In this document: piece after piece, positions 45,301-51,770 of the stretch | Numbering within the stretch: position 1 is the first letter of the stretch | How the letters are laid out: every line of letters begins with the position of its first letter | Origin: Microlunatus endophyticus | GTDB lineage: Bacteria; Actinomycetota; Actinomycetes; Propionibacteriales; Propionibacteriaceae | Direction of reading: 5' to 3' | DNA length: 64,000 nucleotides | Assembly (NCBI RefSeq): GCF_014646195.1 | Contig: NZ_BMMZ01000008.1 | Coordinates: 62,001 to 126,000 of the forward strand | Notes under the pieces: generated by a model | Seen by the model: the letters and a program-made list of their open reading frames with translations, nothing else | Databases searched by the model: none | Told to the model about the DNA's origin: nothing | Translations under genes and position numbers: made by a program

Positions 45301-45754
45301 GGTGAGCTCGGACTGGCACCGACTGCAACTGCTGACCCACGCCGGGGTCAATCGAACCAGCACGGAGGCACTGGCTCGGGCCCTCGAGCTGGTCCGGGGC
45401 GCTCCCCTGGCCGATGCGGCGCCGGGGCAGTGGCACTGGGCTGAGGAGATGCGCACCGACATGGTTTCGGTGATCCGGGACATCGGCGTGGAGTTGGCGG
45501 ACCGAGCACGCGCCGCCTCCGACATCGATCTGGCCAGGTGGGCCGCCTCCCGGGCGCTGACCGCTGCCCCGCAGGACGAATTCTTGATGGGTGCTCGGAT
45601 CCGGACCGAGCACCAGGCCGGCAACCAGGCCGAGGTCGAGCGACTGGCGCTCCAGCTGGCGGCGCAGGGCAGAGCGCTGGCCGTCGACCTGCATCCGGAC
45701 ACGGTCGACCTGCTGCAGCAGGTGATGGAGGGCCGGCTCCGGGCGAGAGCCTGA
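42377..45754 (+). CDS. Giant membrane protein with two LysM domains and a C-terminal BTAD-like domain
   Basis: 1125 aa. Three N-terminal helices (about 8-30, 55-75, 98-114), then a Ser/Arg/Pro linker, LysM 1 (about 182-232, HTVRPGDDLWTLSEHYYG) and LysM 2 (about 239-289, VVRAGDTLSGIAEKEYG), a low-complexity segment (290-400) with an 18-bp DNA repeat, a fourth helix (about 408-430), a long central region of unknown fold, and a C-terminal region (about 940-1125, SNVSRLRNWLG and ALELVRGAPLADA...WHWAEEMRTDM) typical of SARP/BTAD modules. It would bind peptidoglycan outside and carry a regulator-like domain inside, possibly anchoring or sensing the pilus. It closes the Tad operon. Confidence 0.82.
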   Translation: MRRFAQGLGALVVLAAVVVGVPWLLITMVGDPFPSSLDPQQMWRALTRPDDGTILIHVVAVIAWIAWAVFTLSVLTESIRAVSRQRIRIRLPGLAGPQKIAGGLVVLVLAMFVTPHQFAAADPVDSGHHSGRPVSTSSSRAPSRAGRPATPNPTAGRPSSSEARQSRADDRSAQQNAGSTVVHTVRPGDDLWTLSEHYYGKGQDWRRIAAANPALLTGGPDRLEPGWRLRIPDVDPQLHRVVVRAGDTLSGIAEKEYGEPGAWHWIYRANLGILSNPDLLPVGASLVIPPAPGSDPGTAPADGGGASVGARASASRDHAAGGTQDVSRTGHQDDAGHSADAAPSDPTGSSDPTGSSDPEGSTAPTARASVPASASPAASSPSSVSPDGIPEAGPTAADAVDGSDLGSRAVQLAGVGGVLAAAVLGGLATRRQLQLRGRAVGRRIPQPAPAAQQLEAELGRLQTPAGLDLLNLALRAVGRDCHRRQLPLPRLQAVRAADDHLVLVMAQADLSAPVGFVVSGTEWHLDSTDADYLAQDGSVLDAPQPYPGLASIGAAPDGSAVLVNLEAAGLLGVTGSAAMTSPSPTSPPPAPSGPTEAVESGLLTALATELAFSPWSDELVITVVGADQGLAESIDRYNVSATSSLDQLLDRWEQRARVQRDHLLGDPGAAAGDYRIDPDLADPWVPEVGLIFCRPDTWQADRLERLLVTDPPVTMAAVVPGDDLMTDWRLTVADGSAELEPLGWALEPQVVSESVGQLITELIATTGSQETEPAPWWAADFGGDDHLPARALAGPPSDDQPDVVAAESAPADVRRPAAVVQPGASAATDNWPSIVVRAADEQIEELVARSDAAWAWLAAVDRPGASKESAIVPNPFADPVPQAPRHPTIMLLGPAELLGTAGSPPNRAVMQCIEYCTWLLEHPGSTAQAMSAALAVAEGTRRSNVSRLRNWLGFDDQGQPYLPDAYSGRISLSPLVSSDWHRLQLLTHAGVNRTSTEALARALELVRGAPLADAAPGQWHWAEEMRTDMVSVIRDIGVELADRARAASDIDLARWAASRALTAAPQDEFLMGARIRTEHQAGNQAEVERLALQLAAQGRALAVDLHPDTVDLLQQVMEGRLRARA
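43405..43450 (+). repeat. 18-bp tandem repeat in the LysM-BTAD linker
   Basis: CTCTGACCCGACCGGCTC occurs twice (43405-43422, 43423-43440), then a partial copy CTCTGACCC. It encodes SDPTGS repeats and preserves the frame. Confidence 0.88.
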
Positions 45755-45778
45755 TCGGCTCCCGGTCGGGGGTCAGGC
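45749..45778. terminator. Candidate bidirectional hairpin at convergent gene ends
   Basis: GCCTGA (45749-45754) pairs with TCAGGC (45773-45778), with an inner CCCG/CGGG stem. The two arms include the stop codons of the LysM-BTAD gene and the convergent copZ gene. No U-tract is present. Confidence 0.4.
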
Positions 45779-45982
45779 AGCCGTGACTGTATAGCCGCCT
45801 GCTTCGTCGACGGCGCTCTCGACCAGGGAGAAGTCGATCCGCTCATCGCTGACAACGGTCAGCGACCCGGTCTCCAGTTGCACCTGGGCCTCCTGGACGC
45901 CCGGAATCGCGGTGACCTCTTCGGTGACGGCGTGGACGCAGTGGTCGCAGTGCATGCCGACGACCGTGTAGTTGCTGATCAT
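45773..45982 (-). CDS. copZ: Heavy-metal-associated domain protein, copper chaperone CopZ-like
   Basis: 69 aa single HMA domain. The metal site is GMHCDHCVHAV (M-x-C-x-x-C), with SLTVVSDERID and a C-terminal Y in GGYTVTA as in Cu(I) chaperones. It lies 41 bp downstream of csoR on the same strand, so it is probably induced by copper. No P-type Cu-ATPase gene is next to it here, unlike the common csoR-copZ-copA order. Confidence 0.88.
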   Translation of the reverse strand: MISNYTVVGMHCDHCVHAVTEEVTAIPGVQEAQVQLETGSLTVVSDERIDFSLVESAVDEAGGYTVTAA

Positions 45983-46023
45983 TCTCAGGGGCCTTTCGCT
46001 GTGCGGTGGGGATGGTCGGTGGA

Positions 46024-46404
46024 TCAGGAGCGGACGAGGCGGGCGATCGCCTTCGACGCCTCTTTGAGTTTGGCCTCTGCGTCGTCGCCGTTGGTGACGG
46101 CCTCGGCAACGCAGTGGTCGAGGTGGTCGTCGAGTAGACCCAGCGCCACGGACTGCAAAGCGCTGGTCATCGCCGACACTTGAGTCAGGATGTCGATGCA
46201 GTACTTCTCATCCTCGATCATCCTCTGCAGCCCTCGGGCCTGTCCCTCGATCCGGCGCAGCCGGCGCAGATAATCGGCCTTGTGGTTGTTGTTGAGGTAA
46301 CCGTGACCGGCGTGCGTGTCGCCGGCGCTCACGGGATTGGTCTGGACGGTCTCCTCGGTCGCCGCATCCGGTGTGCCGTCCTGGTCAGGGCCGGTGCTGT
46401 TCAT
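46024..46404 (-). CDS. csoR: CsoR-type metal-sensitive transcriptional repressor
   Basis: 126 aa from the ATG at 46404, with AGGAAG upstream. After a 35-residue polar leader comes the DUF156 four-helix fold: RLRRIEGQARGLQRMIEDEKYCIDILTQVSAM and LLDDHLDHCV. The Cu(I) ligands of CsoR (Cys, His, Cys) are visible as C in KYCID and H..C in LDDHLDHC. It represses copper genes and dissociates when copper binds. A GC-rich CsoR-type box is upstream (46436-46453). Confidence 0.9.
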   Translation of the reverse strand: MNSTGPDQDGTPDAATEETVQTNPVSAGDTHAGHGYLNNNHKADYLRRLRRIEGQARGLQRMIEDEKYCIDILTQVSAMTSALQSVALGLLDDHLDHCVAEAVTNGDDAEAKLKEASKAIARLVRS

Positions 46405-46435
46405 GGCATGCTTCCTGTCGATCCGATGCTGCCAT

Positions 46436-46453
46436 GATACCGGGGAGGGGTAC
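46436..46453. promoter_or_regulatory. CsoR-type operator
   Basis: On the minus strand GTACCCCTCCCCGGTATC, a pseudo-palindrome of TACCCC and GGTA arms around a C-rich centre, as in known CsoR boxes. It lies 32 bp upstream of the csoR start. Confidence 0.6.
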
Positions 46454-46518
46454 GCCATCCTTCGGCTGCGACTCAGGACCGACGATCCGAGGCAAAGGCA
46501 ACGCCTTGTCGAGGCAGA

Positions 46519-46534
46519 GATTTATCGATAAATC
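46519..46534. repeat. Perfect 16-bp AT-rich palindrome
   Basis: GATTTATCGATAAATC is identical to its reverse complement. It is very AT-rich for this genome and stands in the csoR-dnaB intergenic region. It does not match parS. Confidence 0.9.
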
Positions 46535-46581
46535 GAAGGGTCGCCTGGTCGCCTTGGCTATCAAGGGTTTTCAACAACCCC

Positions 46582-46827
46582 CGTGGATAATCGCCCGGAC
46601 ATGGCACACTTCGAGCCCCCCTGTCAATCCTGACGCAACCTCACCGATACGTCGAAGGAACTTTCGGACTTCTTCCCGTCCACCGCTAGTGCACCGCGTT
46701 CTCCCTTGTCAGAGCCAGAAATCGGGTTCGGTGTCGAAGTTGTCCCCAGGGATTTCCGCAGCCGGTGCACAACAGAGGAGCGTGTCTCCACAGCCGAAAA
46801 AAGTTTGTCCACAACCCGTGTGGATAA
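46582..46827. promoter_or_regulatory. Cluster of DnaA-box-like sites upstream of dnaB
   Basis: Four sites lie in 246 bp: reverse TTATCCACG (46582-46590), TTGTCCCCA (46740-46748), TTGTCCACA (46805-46813) and a perfect reverse TTATCCACA (46819-46827). The last two face each other with a 5-bp gap. The surrounding 46500-46830 is less GC-rich than its flanks. The count is low for oriC, so DnaA-dependent control of dnaB or a secondary DnaA-binding locus is possible. Confidence 0.6.
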
Positions 46828-46834
46828 CGGGCTT

Positions 46835-47109
46835 CCCCGACCGCCGACCGACGGCGTACCGTGCTGCTCTGCCAGACTTCGGGACTCCCGTTCGACCGCC
46901 CTGGCAGGCGTCGATCCCGTCGCCCGAGGGTTAGGAGGGCGGGGATCCGGCGGCGGGTTTCGCGGACGGGGATCACGTCCTCGTCAGTAGGCCCGGCTTT
47001 GTCGGAACCTGGATCTACCGTGGTTGTAGGACGGTCGAATGACAGCGATGTGATTCGCCCTGGACCGATCGGATGCCGCGGGTCGCGGGTCATGCCGGCG
47101 AGTGTGAGT
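46835..47109. other. Remaining leader region of dnaB
   Basis: No gene recognised. The stretch is GC-rich and presumably contains the dnaB promoter. No clear hairpin or repeat seen. Confidence 0.3.
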
Positions 47110-47122
47110 GGAGGAGTTGGTC

Positions 47123-48502
47123 GTGAGCCTTGCTGAGGTCAGTTCGCCGTTCGGCAACGATGAGCCACGCCAGGCCGCGGGCGCAGTCGATCGGACGCCT
47201 CCGCAGGACCTCCTGGCCGAGCAGTCGGTGCTCGGGGCCATGCTGATGAGCAAGGACGCGATCGCCGACGTCGTCGAGGTCCTGCGGGGCTCCGACTTCT
47301 ACCGTCCCGCCCACGAACTGGTCTACGACGCGATCCTGGATCTCTACGGCCGCGGGGAACCGGCCGACGCGATCACGGTGGCCGCCGAGCTGACCCGCCG
47401 CGGTGCGATCGGCCGGGTCGGCGGTGCGCCCTATCTGCACGACCTGCTGGCCAGCGTCTCGATCGCCGCCAACGCCGGCTACTACGCCGAGATCGTCCGG
47501 GAGAAGGCAATCCTGCGGCGGCTGGTCGACGCATCGATCCGGATCGGCCAGATGTCGTACGCGGCCGAGGGCGATGTCGACGGCATCGTCGACCGGGCCC
47601 AGGCCGAGGTCTATTCGGTCACCGACAAGCGAACCAGCGAGGACTACAAATCGCTGTCGGAGCTGATGCAGCCCACGATGGACGAGATCGAGGCGATCGG
47701 CTCCCGAGGCGGCCAGCTGGCCGGCGTGCCGACCGGATTCGCCGATCTCGACGAGCTCACCAACGGCATGCATCCGGGTCAGATGATCATCATTGCCGCG
47801 AGACCTGGGCTCGGCAAAAGCACTCTGGGCCTTGATCTTGCTCGGGCTGCGTCGATCAAGCACGGACTGGCCTCGGCGATCTTCTCGCTGGAGATGAGCC
47901 AGATCGAGATCGTGATGCGGCTGCTGTCAGCGGAGGCGAGCATCCCGCTCAACCACATCCGCAACGGCAAGATGAGCGACGACGACTGGCAGCGGATGGC
48001 CAAGAAGATGGGCGATGTCGCCGAGGCGCCCTTGTTCATCGACGATTCGCCGAACCTGACCATGATGGAGATCCGAGCGAAGGCCCGGCGGTTGCGGCAG
48101 CGGCACGATCTCAAGCTGGTGATCATCGACTACCTGCAGCTGCTCACCTCGGGCAAGAAGGTCGAGTCCCGCCAGGTCGAGGTCTCGGAATTCTCGCGTC
48201 AGTTGAAGTTGCTGGCCAAGGAGCTCGAGCTCCCGGTGGTCGCGCTCGCCCAGCTCAACCGTGGTCCCGAGACCCGTGGCGGTGACAAGAAGCCGATGCT
48301 GTCCGATCTTCGCGAATCGGGATCGCTCGAACAGGACGCCGACATGGTGATCCTGCTCAACCGGCCGGACATCTACGACAAGGAGTCCGAGCGAGCCGGG
48401 GAGGCGGACTTCGACGTCGCCAAGCACCGCAACGGGCCGACCAAGACGATCACCGTCGCCTTCCAGGGCCACTATTCGCGCTTCATCGACATGCATCAGT
48501 GA
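47123..48502 (+). CDS. dnaB: Replicative DNA helicase
   Basis: 459 aa from the GTG at 47123, chosen because GGAGGAG (47110-47116) is at ideal spacing; an in-frame GTG at 47108 would put that site inside the gene. The N-terminal domain (PPQDLLAEQSVLGAMLMSKDAIADV) is followed by the RecA-like motor with Walker A ARPGLGKSTLGLDLARA, EMSQIEIVMRL, Walker B LKLVIIDYLQLL, the GDKKPMLSDLRESGSLEQDADMV stretch and the C-terminal arginine-finger region. It unwinds DNA at the fork. No intein is present. The usual rpsF-ssb-rpsR-rplI neighbours are not upstream here. Confidence 0.95.
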   Translation: MSLAEVSSPFGNDEPRQAAGAVDRTPPQDLLAEQSVLGAMLMSKDAIADVVEVLRGSDFYRPAHELVYDAILDLYGRGEPADAITVAAELTRRGAIGRVGGAPYLHDLLASVSIAANAGYYAEIVREKAILRRLVDASIRIGQMSYAAEGDVDGIVDRAQAEVYSVTDKRTSEDYKSLSELMQPTMDEIEAIGSRGGQLAGVPTGFADLDELTNGMHPGQMIIIAARPGLGKSTLGLDLARAASIKHGLASAIFSLEMSQIEIVMRLLSAEASIPLNHIRNGKMSDDDWQRMAKKMGDVAEAPLFIDDSPNLTMMEIRAKARRLRQRHDLKLVIIDYLQLLTSGKKVESRQVEVSEFSRQLKLLAKELELPVVALAQLNRGPETRGGDKKPMLSDLRESGSLEQDADMVILLNRPDIYDKESERAGEADFDVAKHRNGPTKTITVAFQGHYSRFIDMHQ

Positions 48503-48661
48503 CGCCGACGTCGCTGTCGTCGAGATGAAGCGGATTTCGACGGCGCGCAGTCGTCGTCCAGATCTGCTCGTGCTGTCGACTTTCGTGTCTGATTCGCCGG
48601 TGTTGCGGCCCGGCCTCATGCCGCCGCGTCCGACGGGGTCTGGTGGTGAGAACTGCGCAGA
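48503..48661. other. Intergenic, dnaB to methyltransferase
   Basis: 159 bp. No gene, hairpin or repeat recognised. Confidence 0.3.
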
Positions 48662-49345
48662 ATGGTCGTCATGGCATTGAGACGATTCGCGGAGCAGTTC
48701 GCTGGAGGCGCCTTCTTGACGCGCATGGCTCGGTTGAACGCTCGCCATCCCTGGAGCCACAACGACCACTTCCACAGCTGGATCTTGGTCAACCTGCCCG
48801 ACCAGCGTCGAGCTGCTTTGGACGTGGGCTGTGGTCGAGGAGAACTGCTGGCTGCGCTGTCCCCGCACTTCGCGTCTGTGTACGGCAACGACGTCGACGA
48901 GGAGATGCGCCGGGCTGCCGCGAGCCGAAGCGCCGGTCTACCTAACGTGACGATTCATCACGGTTTCTGGGGCGACCTTTCGGGGCCGTTCGACCTGGTC
49001 ACGATGATCGCCGTCCTCCATCACCTCGATGTGGCCGAGGCCCTGGAGCAGGTACGGCGCGTGCTCACCCCGGGCGGGCGATTCCTCGCGGTCGGGCTCG
49101 CGCCCGCGAAGAGCGCGGTCGACCACGCGTGGGACGTCGCATCGATCGTGGCCAACCCGGTGATCGGCTTCGTGAAGCATCCGTGGCCGAGCCTCCAAGG
49201 CCCGCAGCCGCCGCCCTTCCCGGTCGCTGATCCCGCTATCGCGTTCGATGAACTGCGAGCGCGCGTCGTGGAGGTCATGCCGGGCGCAGTGATGAGACAC
49301 CAGCTCGGCTTCCGCCACACGATCGCGTGGACCAAGCCTGCATGA
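48662..49345 (+). CDS. Class I SAM-dependent methyltransferase
   Basis: 227 aa (a second ATG at 48671 is an equally good start). Motif I is RRAALDVGCGRGELLAAL, the acidic end of strand 2 is VYGNDVDEEM, motif II region is GPFDLVTMIAVLHHLD and motif III is LTPGGRFLAVGLAP, all typical of class I methyltransferases acting on small molecules. A hydrophobic segment in the C-terminal half (VASIVANPVIGF) may be part of the substrate lid. The acceptor is unknown. It is a single gene downstream of dnaB with nothing recognisable on the 3' side. Confidence 0.85.
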   Translation: MVVMALRRFAEQFAGGAFLTRMARLNARHPWSHNDHFHSWILVNLPDQRRAALDVGCGRGELLAALSPHFASVYGNDVDEEMRRAAASRSAGLPNVTIHHGFWGDLSGPFDLVTMIAVLHHLDVAEALEQVRRVLTPGGRFLAVGLAPAKSAVDHAWDVASIVANPVIGFVKHPWPSLQGPQPPPFPVADPAIAFDELRARVVEVMPGAVMRHQLGFRHTIAWTKPA

Positions 49346-49551
49346 GATTCAGCAGCAGGGTGCCCTAGGCGCTGTTCTGACGATCCGCGCGAACCGGGCC
49401 CGCTTCGTCAAAGTTCCTCGCTCGGAGTCCGTCAATCGCGGCTGCATCTCGGCAGTCGTCACTGGGTGTTCGTCGGCTTTGAGCGGCGCACCGCTCCGAG
49501 TGGAGCCACATCCCCGATACGCGCATGGTGTCGACCGTCGGCAGAAGGCGT
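49346..49551. other. Intergenic, methyltransferase to anti-sigma-like gene
   Basis: 206 bp between convergent genes. No terminator-quality hairpin or gene recognised. Confidence 0.3.
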
Positions 49552-50367
49552 TCAGAGTCGCAGTCGACTGCTTCCGGTACTGCCGTCTCGGTAGCGGAGC
49601 TCGACGGTGACGCCGGACGTGGCTGCACTCCTGAGCTCGTCACCGGGCAGCCAGAATGCGAAGTGTCCGTCGGACACCGTCGCGGTGACAGCACCCCGGA
49701 CGGCACTGTCGTAGGTCACCGCGACGACGTCATCTCCGGCGGTGCCGGCAGCCAGAGAGGCGCTCTTGCCGCGGATGGTGCCGACTCCCAGATCCGTGGC
49801 CGTCAGATCCCGGGATCCGGTCGGCTTCTGCCCGGTCGGCGTGCCGACCGATCCGATCATGGCCTTGTCGAAGAGGTGGGCCGAGTCGTCGGTGACACAC
49901 AGTGCCGAGAAGCCTCCTGCCCCTGCGAGCAGCACAGTGGTCCAGACCCCGCGGCGCTCGGCGATCACCGTCCGCGACCGCTGGAGATCGGTCTTGTCGT
50001 CCGCGCCGGCTCCGCCTGCGAGCGCGCTGCGACAGTCCGACGCCGCCGCGTCACGCTGCTGGACCGTCAGCGGTCTCGGGACGCGGGTCCAACTGGCGAA
50101 TGCCCGGTCCCCACCGCCCGCGACCGACGGCACAGCCACGGCGACGGCGACGGCCGCGATCACGGCGCCCACGATCACCCCGATCCGGCGTGGAGTCCGT
50201 CTACGCGGCCGGCTCAGGGGCTGAGCAGGCCCTTCGATCGCGATCAGGCGCTGGATCCGGTCCCAGCTCCGCGCCCGCCGCTCAACGACGCGCACGCGGT
50301 CGGTGTCGGCGAACTGCGGAGCCGCGTCGAGTGATCGCAATGTTGCGGTGATGTCCTGGGTCCTCAT
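49552..50367 (-). CDS. Membrane protein, probable anti-sigma-like partner of the ECF sigma factor
   Basis: 271 aa. A cytoplasmic N-terminal part (MRTQDITATLRSLDAAPQ and RARSWDRIQRLIA) is followed by one membrane helix (about 61-82, RIGVIVGAVIAAVAVAVAV) and an extracytoplasmic domain with cysteines (AAASDCRSAL, FSALCVTDD). There is no zinc-finger motif. The start overlaps the sigma gene's stop as ATGA (50364-50367), so translation is coupled, and the topology fits an anti-sigma regulator. The assignment rests on context and topology, not on a recognised family. Confidence 0.7.
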   Translation of the reverse strand: MRTQDITATLRSLDAAPQFADTDRVRVVERRARSWDRIQRLIAIEGPAQPLSRPRRRTPRRIGVIVGAVIAAVAVAVAVPSVAGGGDRAFASWTRVPRPLTVQQRDAAASDCRSALAGGAGADDKTDLQRSRTVIAERRGVWTTVLLAGAGGFSALCVTDDSAHLFDKAMIGSVGTPTGQKPTGSRDLTATDLGVGTIRGKSASLAAGTAGDDVVAVTYDSAVRGAVTATVSDGHFAFWLPGDELRSAATSGVTVELRYRDGSTGSSRLRL

Positions 50368-50963
50368 GATGCGGTGTTCCTTTCCTGGATGCCGACTGAT
50401 CTGTCGTACGGGGTTTTGTCGTCCGGGATCGGGCCCGTGCCGAGCTGGTGGCGGAGTGCACGCCGGGCACGACTGAGGCGCAGCCGGAATGCGACCGGAG
50501 AGATGCTGAGCACGGCGGCGGCCGCGGGTGCCGCGAGCCTCTCGAAGACGGCCAGCGCCAGCGCCTCCTGGTGATCGGGGGACAGTCGATGCCAGGCCCG
50601 TCCCAGGTCGATCCGGGTGGCCACGCCATCGGCGGCCGGATCGGTGCGCGGATCGGTGCCGTTCCTGGTCGGTGTCGTCGGATCGGCCAGCCGCACCGCA
50701 AGAGCATGTCGCCGGCGGTCGCCCCGGTGCCTGCCGAGCAGGACATTGCGGGTGATACCGAAGACCCAGGCCCGGGCTTCGTCGCGGGAGTCCGGCAGTT
50801 CGTCCAGGCGGCGCCAGACGACCAGACACGCGTCGGCGATGACATCGTCCACCTGATCCGCACTGGAGCGTCGCTGGACGAATCGCAGCAGATCCGGATA
50901 GACGGACTCGTACAACGACCGGAAGACATGCTCCCGATCCGGACCGGGCGGTTGGTGACTCAT
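50364..50963 (-). CDS. ECF-family RNA polymerase sigma factor
   Basis: 199 aa from the ATG at 50963; an in-frame start at 51002 would add 13 residues. Region 2 is FRSLYESVYPDLLRFVQRRSSADQVDDVIADACLVVWRRLDELP then ARAWVFGITRNVLLGRHRG. Region 4 is LSPDHQEALALAVFERLAAPAAAAVLSISPVAFRLRLSRARRAL. The helix-turn-helix lacks the more usual 'G.S..EIA' start and is Ala-rich, a modest divergence. It overlaps a membrane partner gene. The target promoters are unknown. Confidence 0.85.
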   Translation of the reverse strand: MSHQPPGPDREHVFRSLYESVYPDLLRFVQRRSSADQVDDVIADACLVVWRRLDELPDSRDEARAWVFGITRNVLLGRHRGDRRRHALAVRLADPTTPTRNGTDPRTDPAADGVATRIDLGRAWHRLSPDHQEALALAVFERLAAPAAAAVLSISPVAFRLRLSRARRALRHQLGTGPIPDDKTPYDRSVGIQERNTAS

Positions 50964-51081
50964 ACCCGGTACCTGTCCACCACGCGGCCAAGTGTGTCGC
51001 AATCAGTCCGGTCGTCAGGCCCGTACGACGCCGGTCGAAAGGCCTGAAAAGGTCAGCGGTCGTCGCGGAGGATCGTGCAAG

Positions 51082-51666
51082 CTATTGCCCGGCAGGAGGA
51101 CTCTGCAGCCCGGTGAAGACGGTTCCGATGATCCGGCGACCCTGCTCGGCGCCCTCCTCGTTGTTCGGCACCCGCCACAGGAAGCTCATCAGCATGATGA
51201 TGTCTTCCGGCCGGTGCCCGGGAGCAACCGTGCCTTCTGCCACGCAGGCCTCGAGCAGTTTGGCGACCGCCGCGGACGCCGGACCCCAGGCCTCGGCGAC
51301 CGCCTCCTGCGCAGCAGCGGAATGGAGCGCGTCGCCGAGGCCGTGCTTGGGGCGGATGTAGGCCGACAGCGTCTCGAACCACTCGATGAAGGCGGCCTTC
51401 GCCGAATCCTGGCGGGCCAGCACCTCCTCTGCTGTCGACATCAGCCGATCGATGTCGTGCCGGTACGCCGCCAGGATCAGGTCGTCGCGGGTGGGGAAGT
51501 GCCGATAGAGCGTGCCGATCCCCACCCCCGCGGTCTTGGCGACGTCGGTGAGCGGCACCAACGGATTCTCGACGAACAGTTGGTGTGCGGCCTCGATGAT
51601 CGCCTCCCGGTTGCGGGCGGCCGCCCTGCGCTGCTTGTCGTAGGTGGTCGGGTTCTGCTCGGTCAT
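51082..51666 (-). CDS. TetR/AcrR family transcriptional regulator
   Basis: 194 aa. The helix-turn-helix is RNREAIIEAAHQLFVENPLVPLTDVAKTAGVGIGTLYRHFPTRDDLILAAY. The ligand domain contains the common actinobacterial segment HSAAAQEAVAEAWGPASAAV. It is divergent from an aldo/keto reductase gene, with two identical 16-bp palindromes in the 104-bp gap, so it very likely represses the reductase and probably itself. Confidence 0.92.
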   Translation of the reverse strand: MTEQNPTTYDKQRRAAARNREAIIEAAHQLFVENPLVPLTDVAKTAGVGIGTLYRHFPTRDDLILAAYRHDIDRLMSTAEEVLARQDSAKAAFIEWFETLSAYIRPKHGLGDALHSAAAQEAVAEAWGPASAAVAKLLEACVAEGTVAPGHRPEDIIMLMSFLWRVPNNEEGAEQGRRIIGTVFTGLQSPPAGQ

Positions 51667-51683
51667 GGGTCGATGATGCCTTG

Positions 51684-51712
51684 TTGACTTGCGGAGGATC
51701 CTCCGCTACATT
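51684..51712 (+). promoter_or_regulatory. Promoter of the aldo/keto reductase gene with operator filling the spacer
   Basis: TTGACT (51684-51689), a 17-bp spacer, then TACATT (51707-51712). The spacer consists of one base plus the complete palindrome GCGGAGGATCCTCCGC (51691-51706), so a bound repressor must block RNA polymerase. Confidence 0.8.
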
Positions 51713-51723
51713 CGATTACACAT

Positions 51724-51739
51724 GCGGAGGATCCTCCGC
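51724..51739. promoter_or_regulatory. Second copy of the TetR palindromic operator
   Basis: GCGGAGGATCCTCCGC again, perfectly palindromic and extended by one pair to 18 bp (51723-51740). Centre-to-centre distance to the first copy is 33 bp, about three helical turns, favouring cooperative binding on one face. It lies downstream of the likely transcription start. Confidence 0.82.
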
Positions 51740-51770
51740 AGACCTCCACGTTACCAAGGAAACGATCCCC

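Noticed and set aside
46519..46534. A parS centromere site
   Set aside because: The palindrome GATTTATCGATAAATC does not match the TGTTTCACGTGAAACA parS consensus.
46519..46827. A full chromosomal origin (oriC)
   Set aside because: Only four DnaA-like boxes are seen and dnaA/dnaN are not adjacent, so I report a DnaA-box cluster only.
47108..47122. An earlier GTG start for dnaB at 47108
   Set aside because: It would place the strong GGAGGAG ribosome binding site inside the gene; the GTG at 47123 has the correct spacing.
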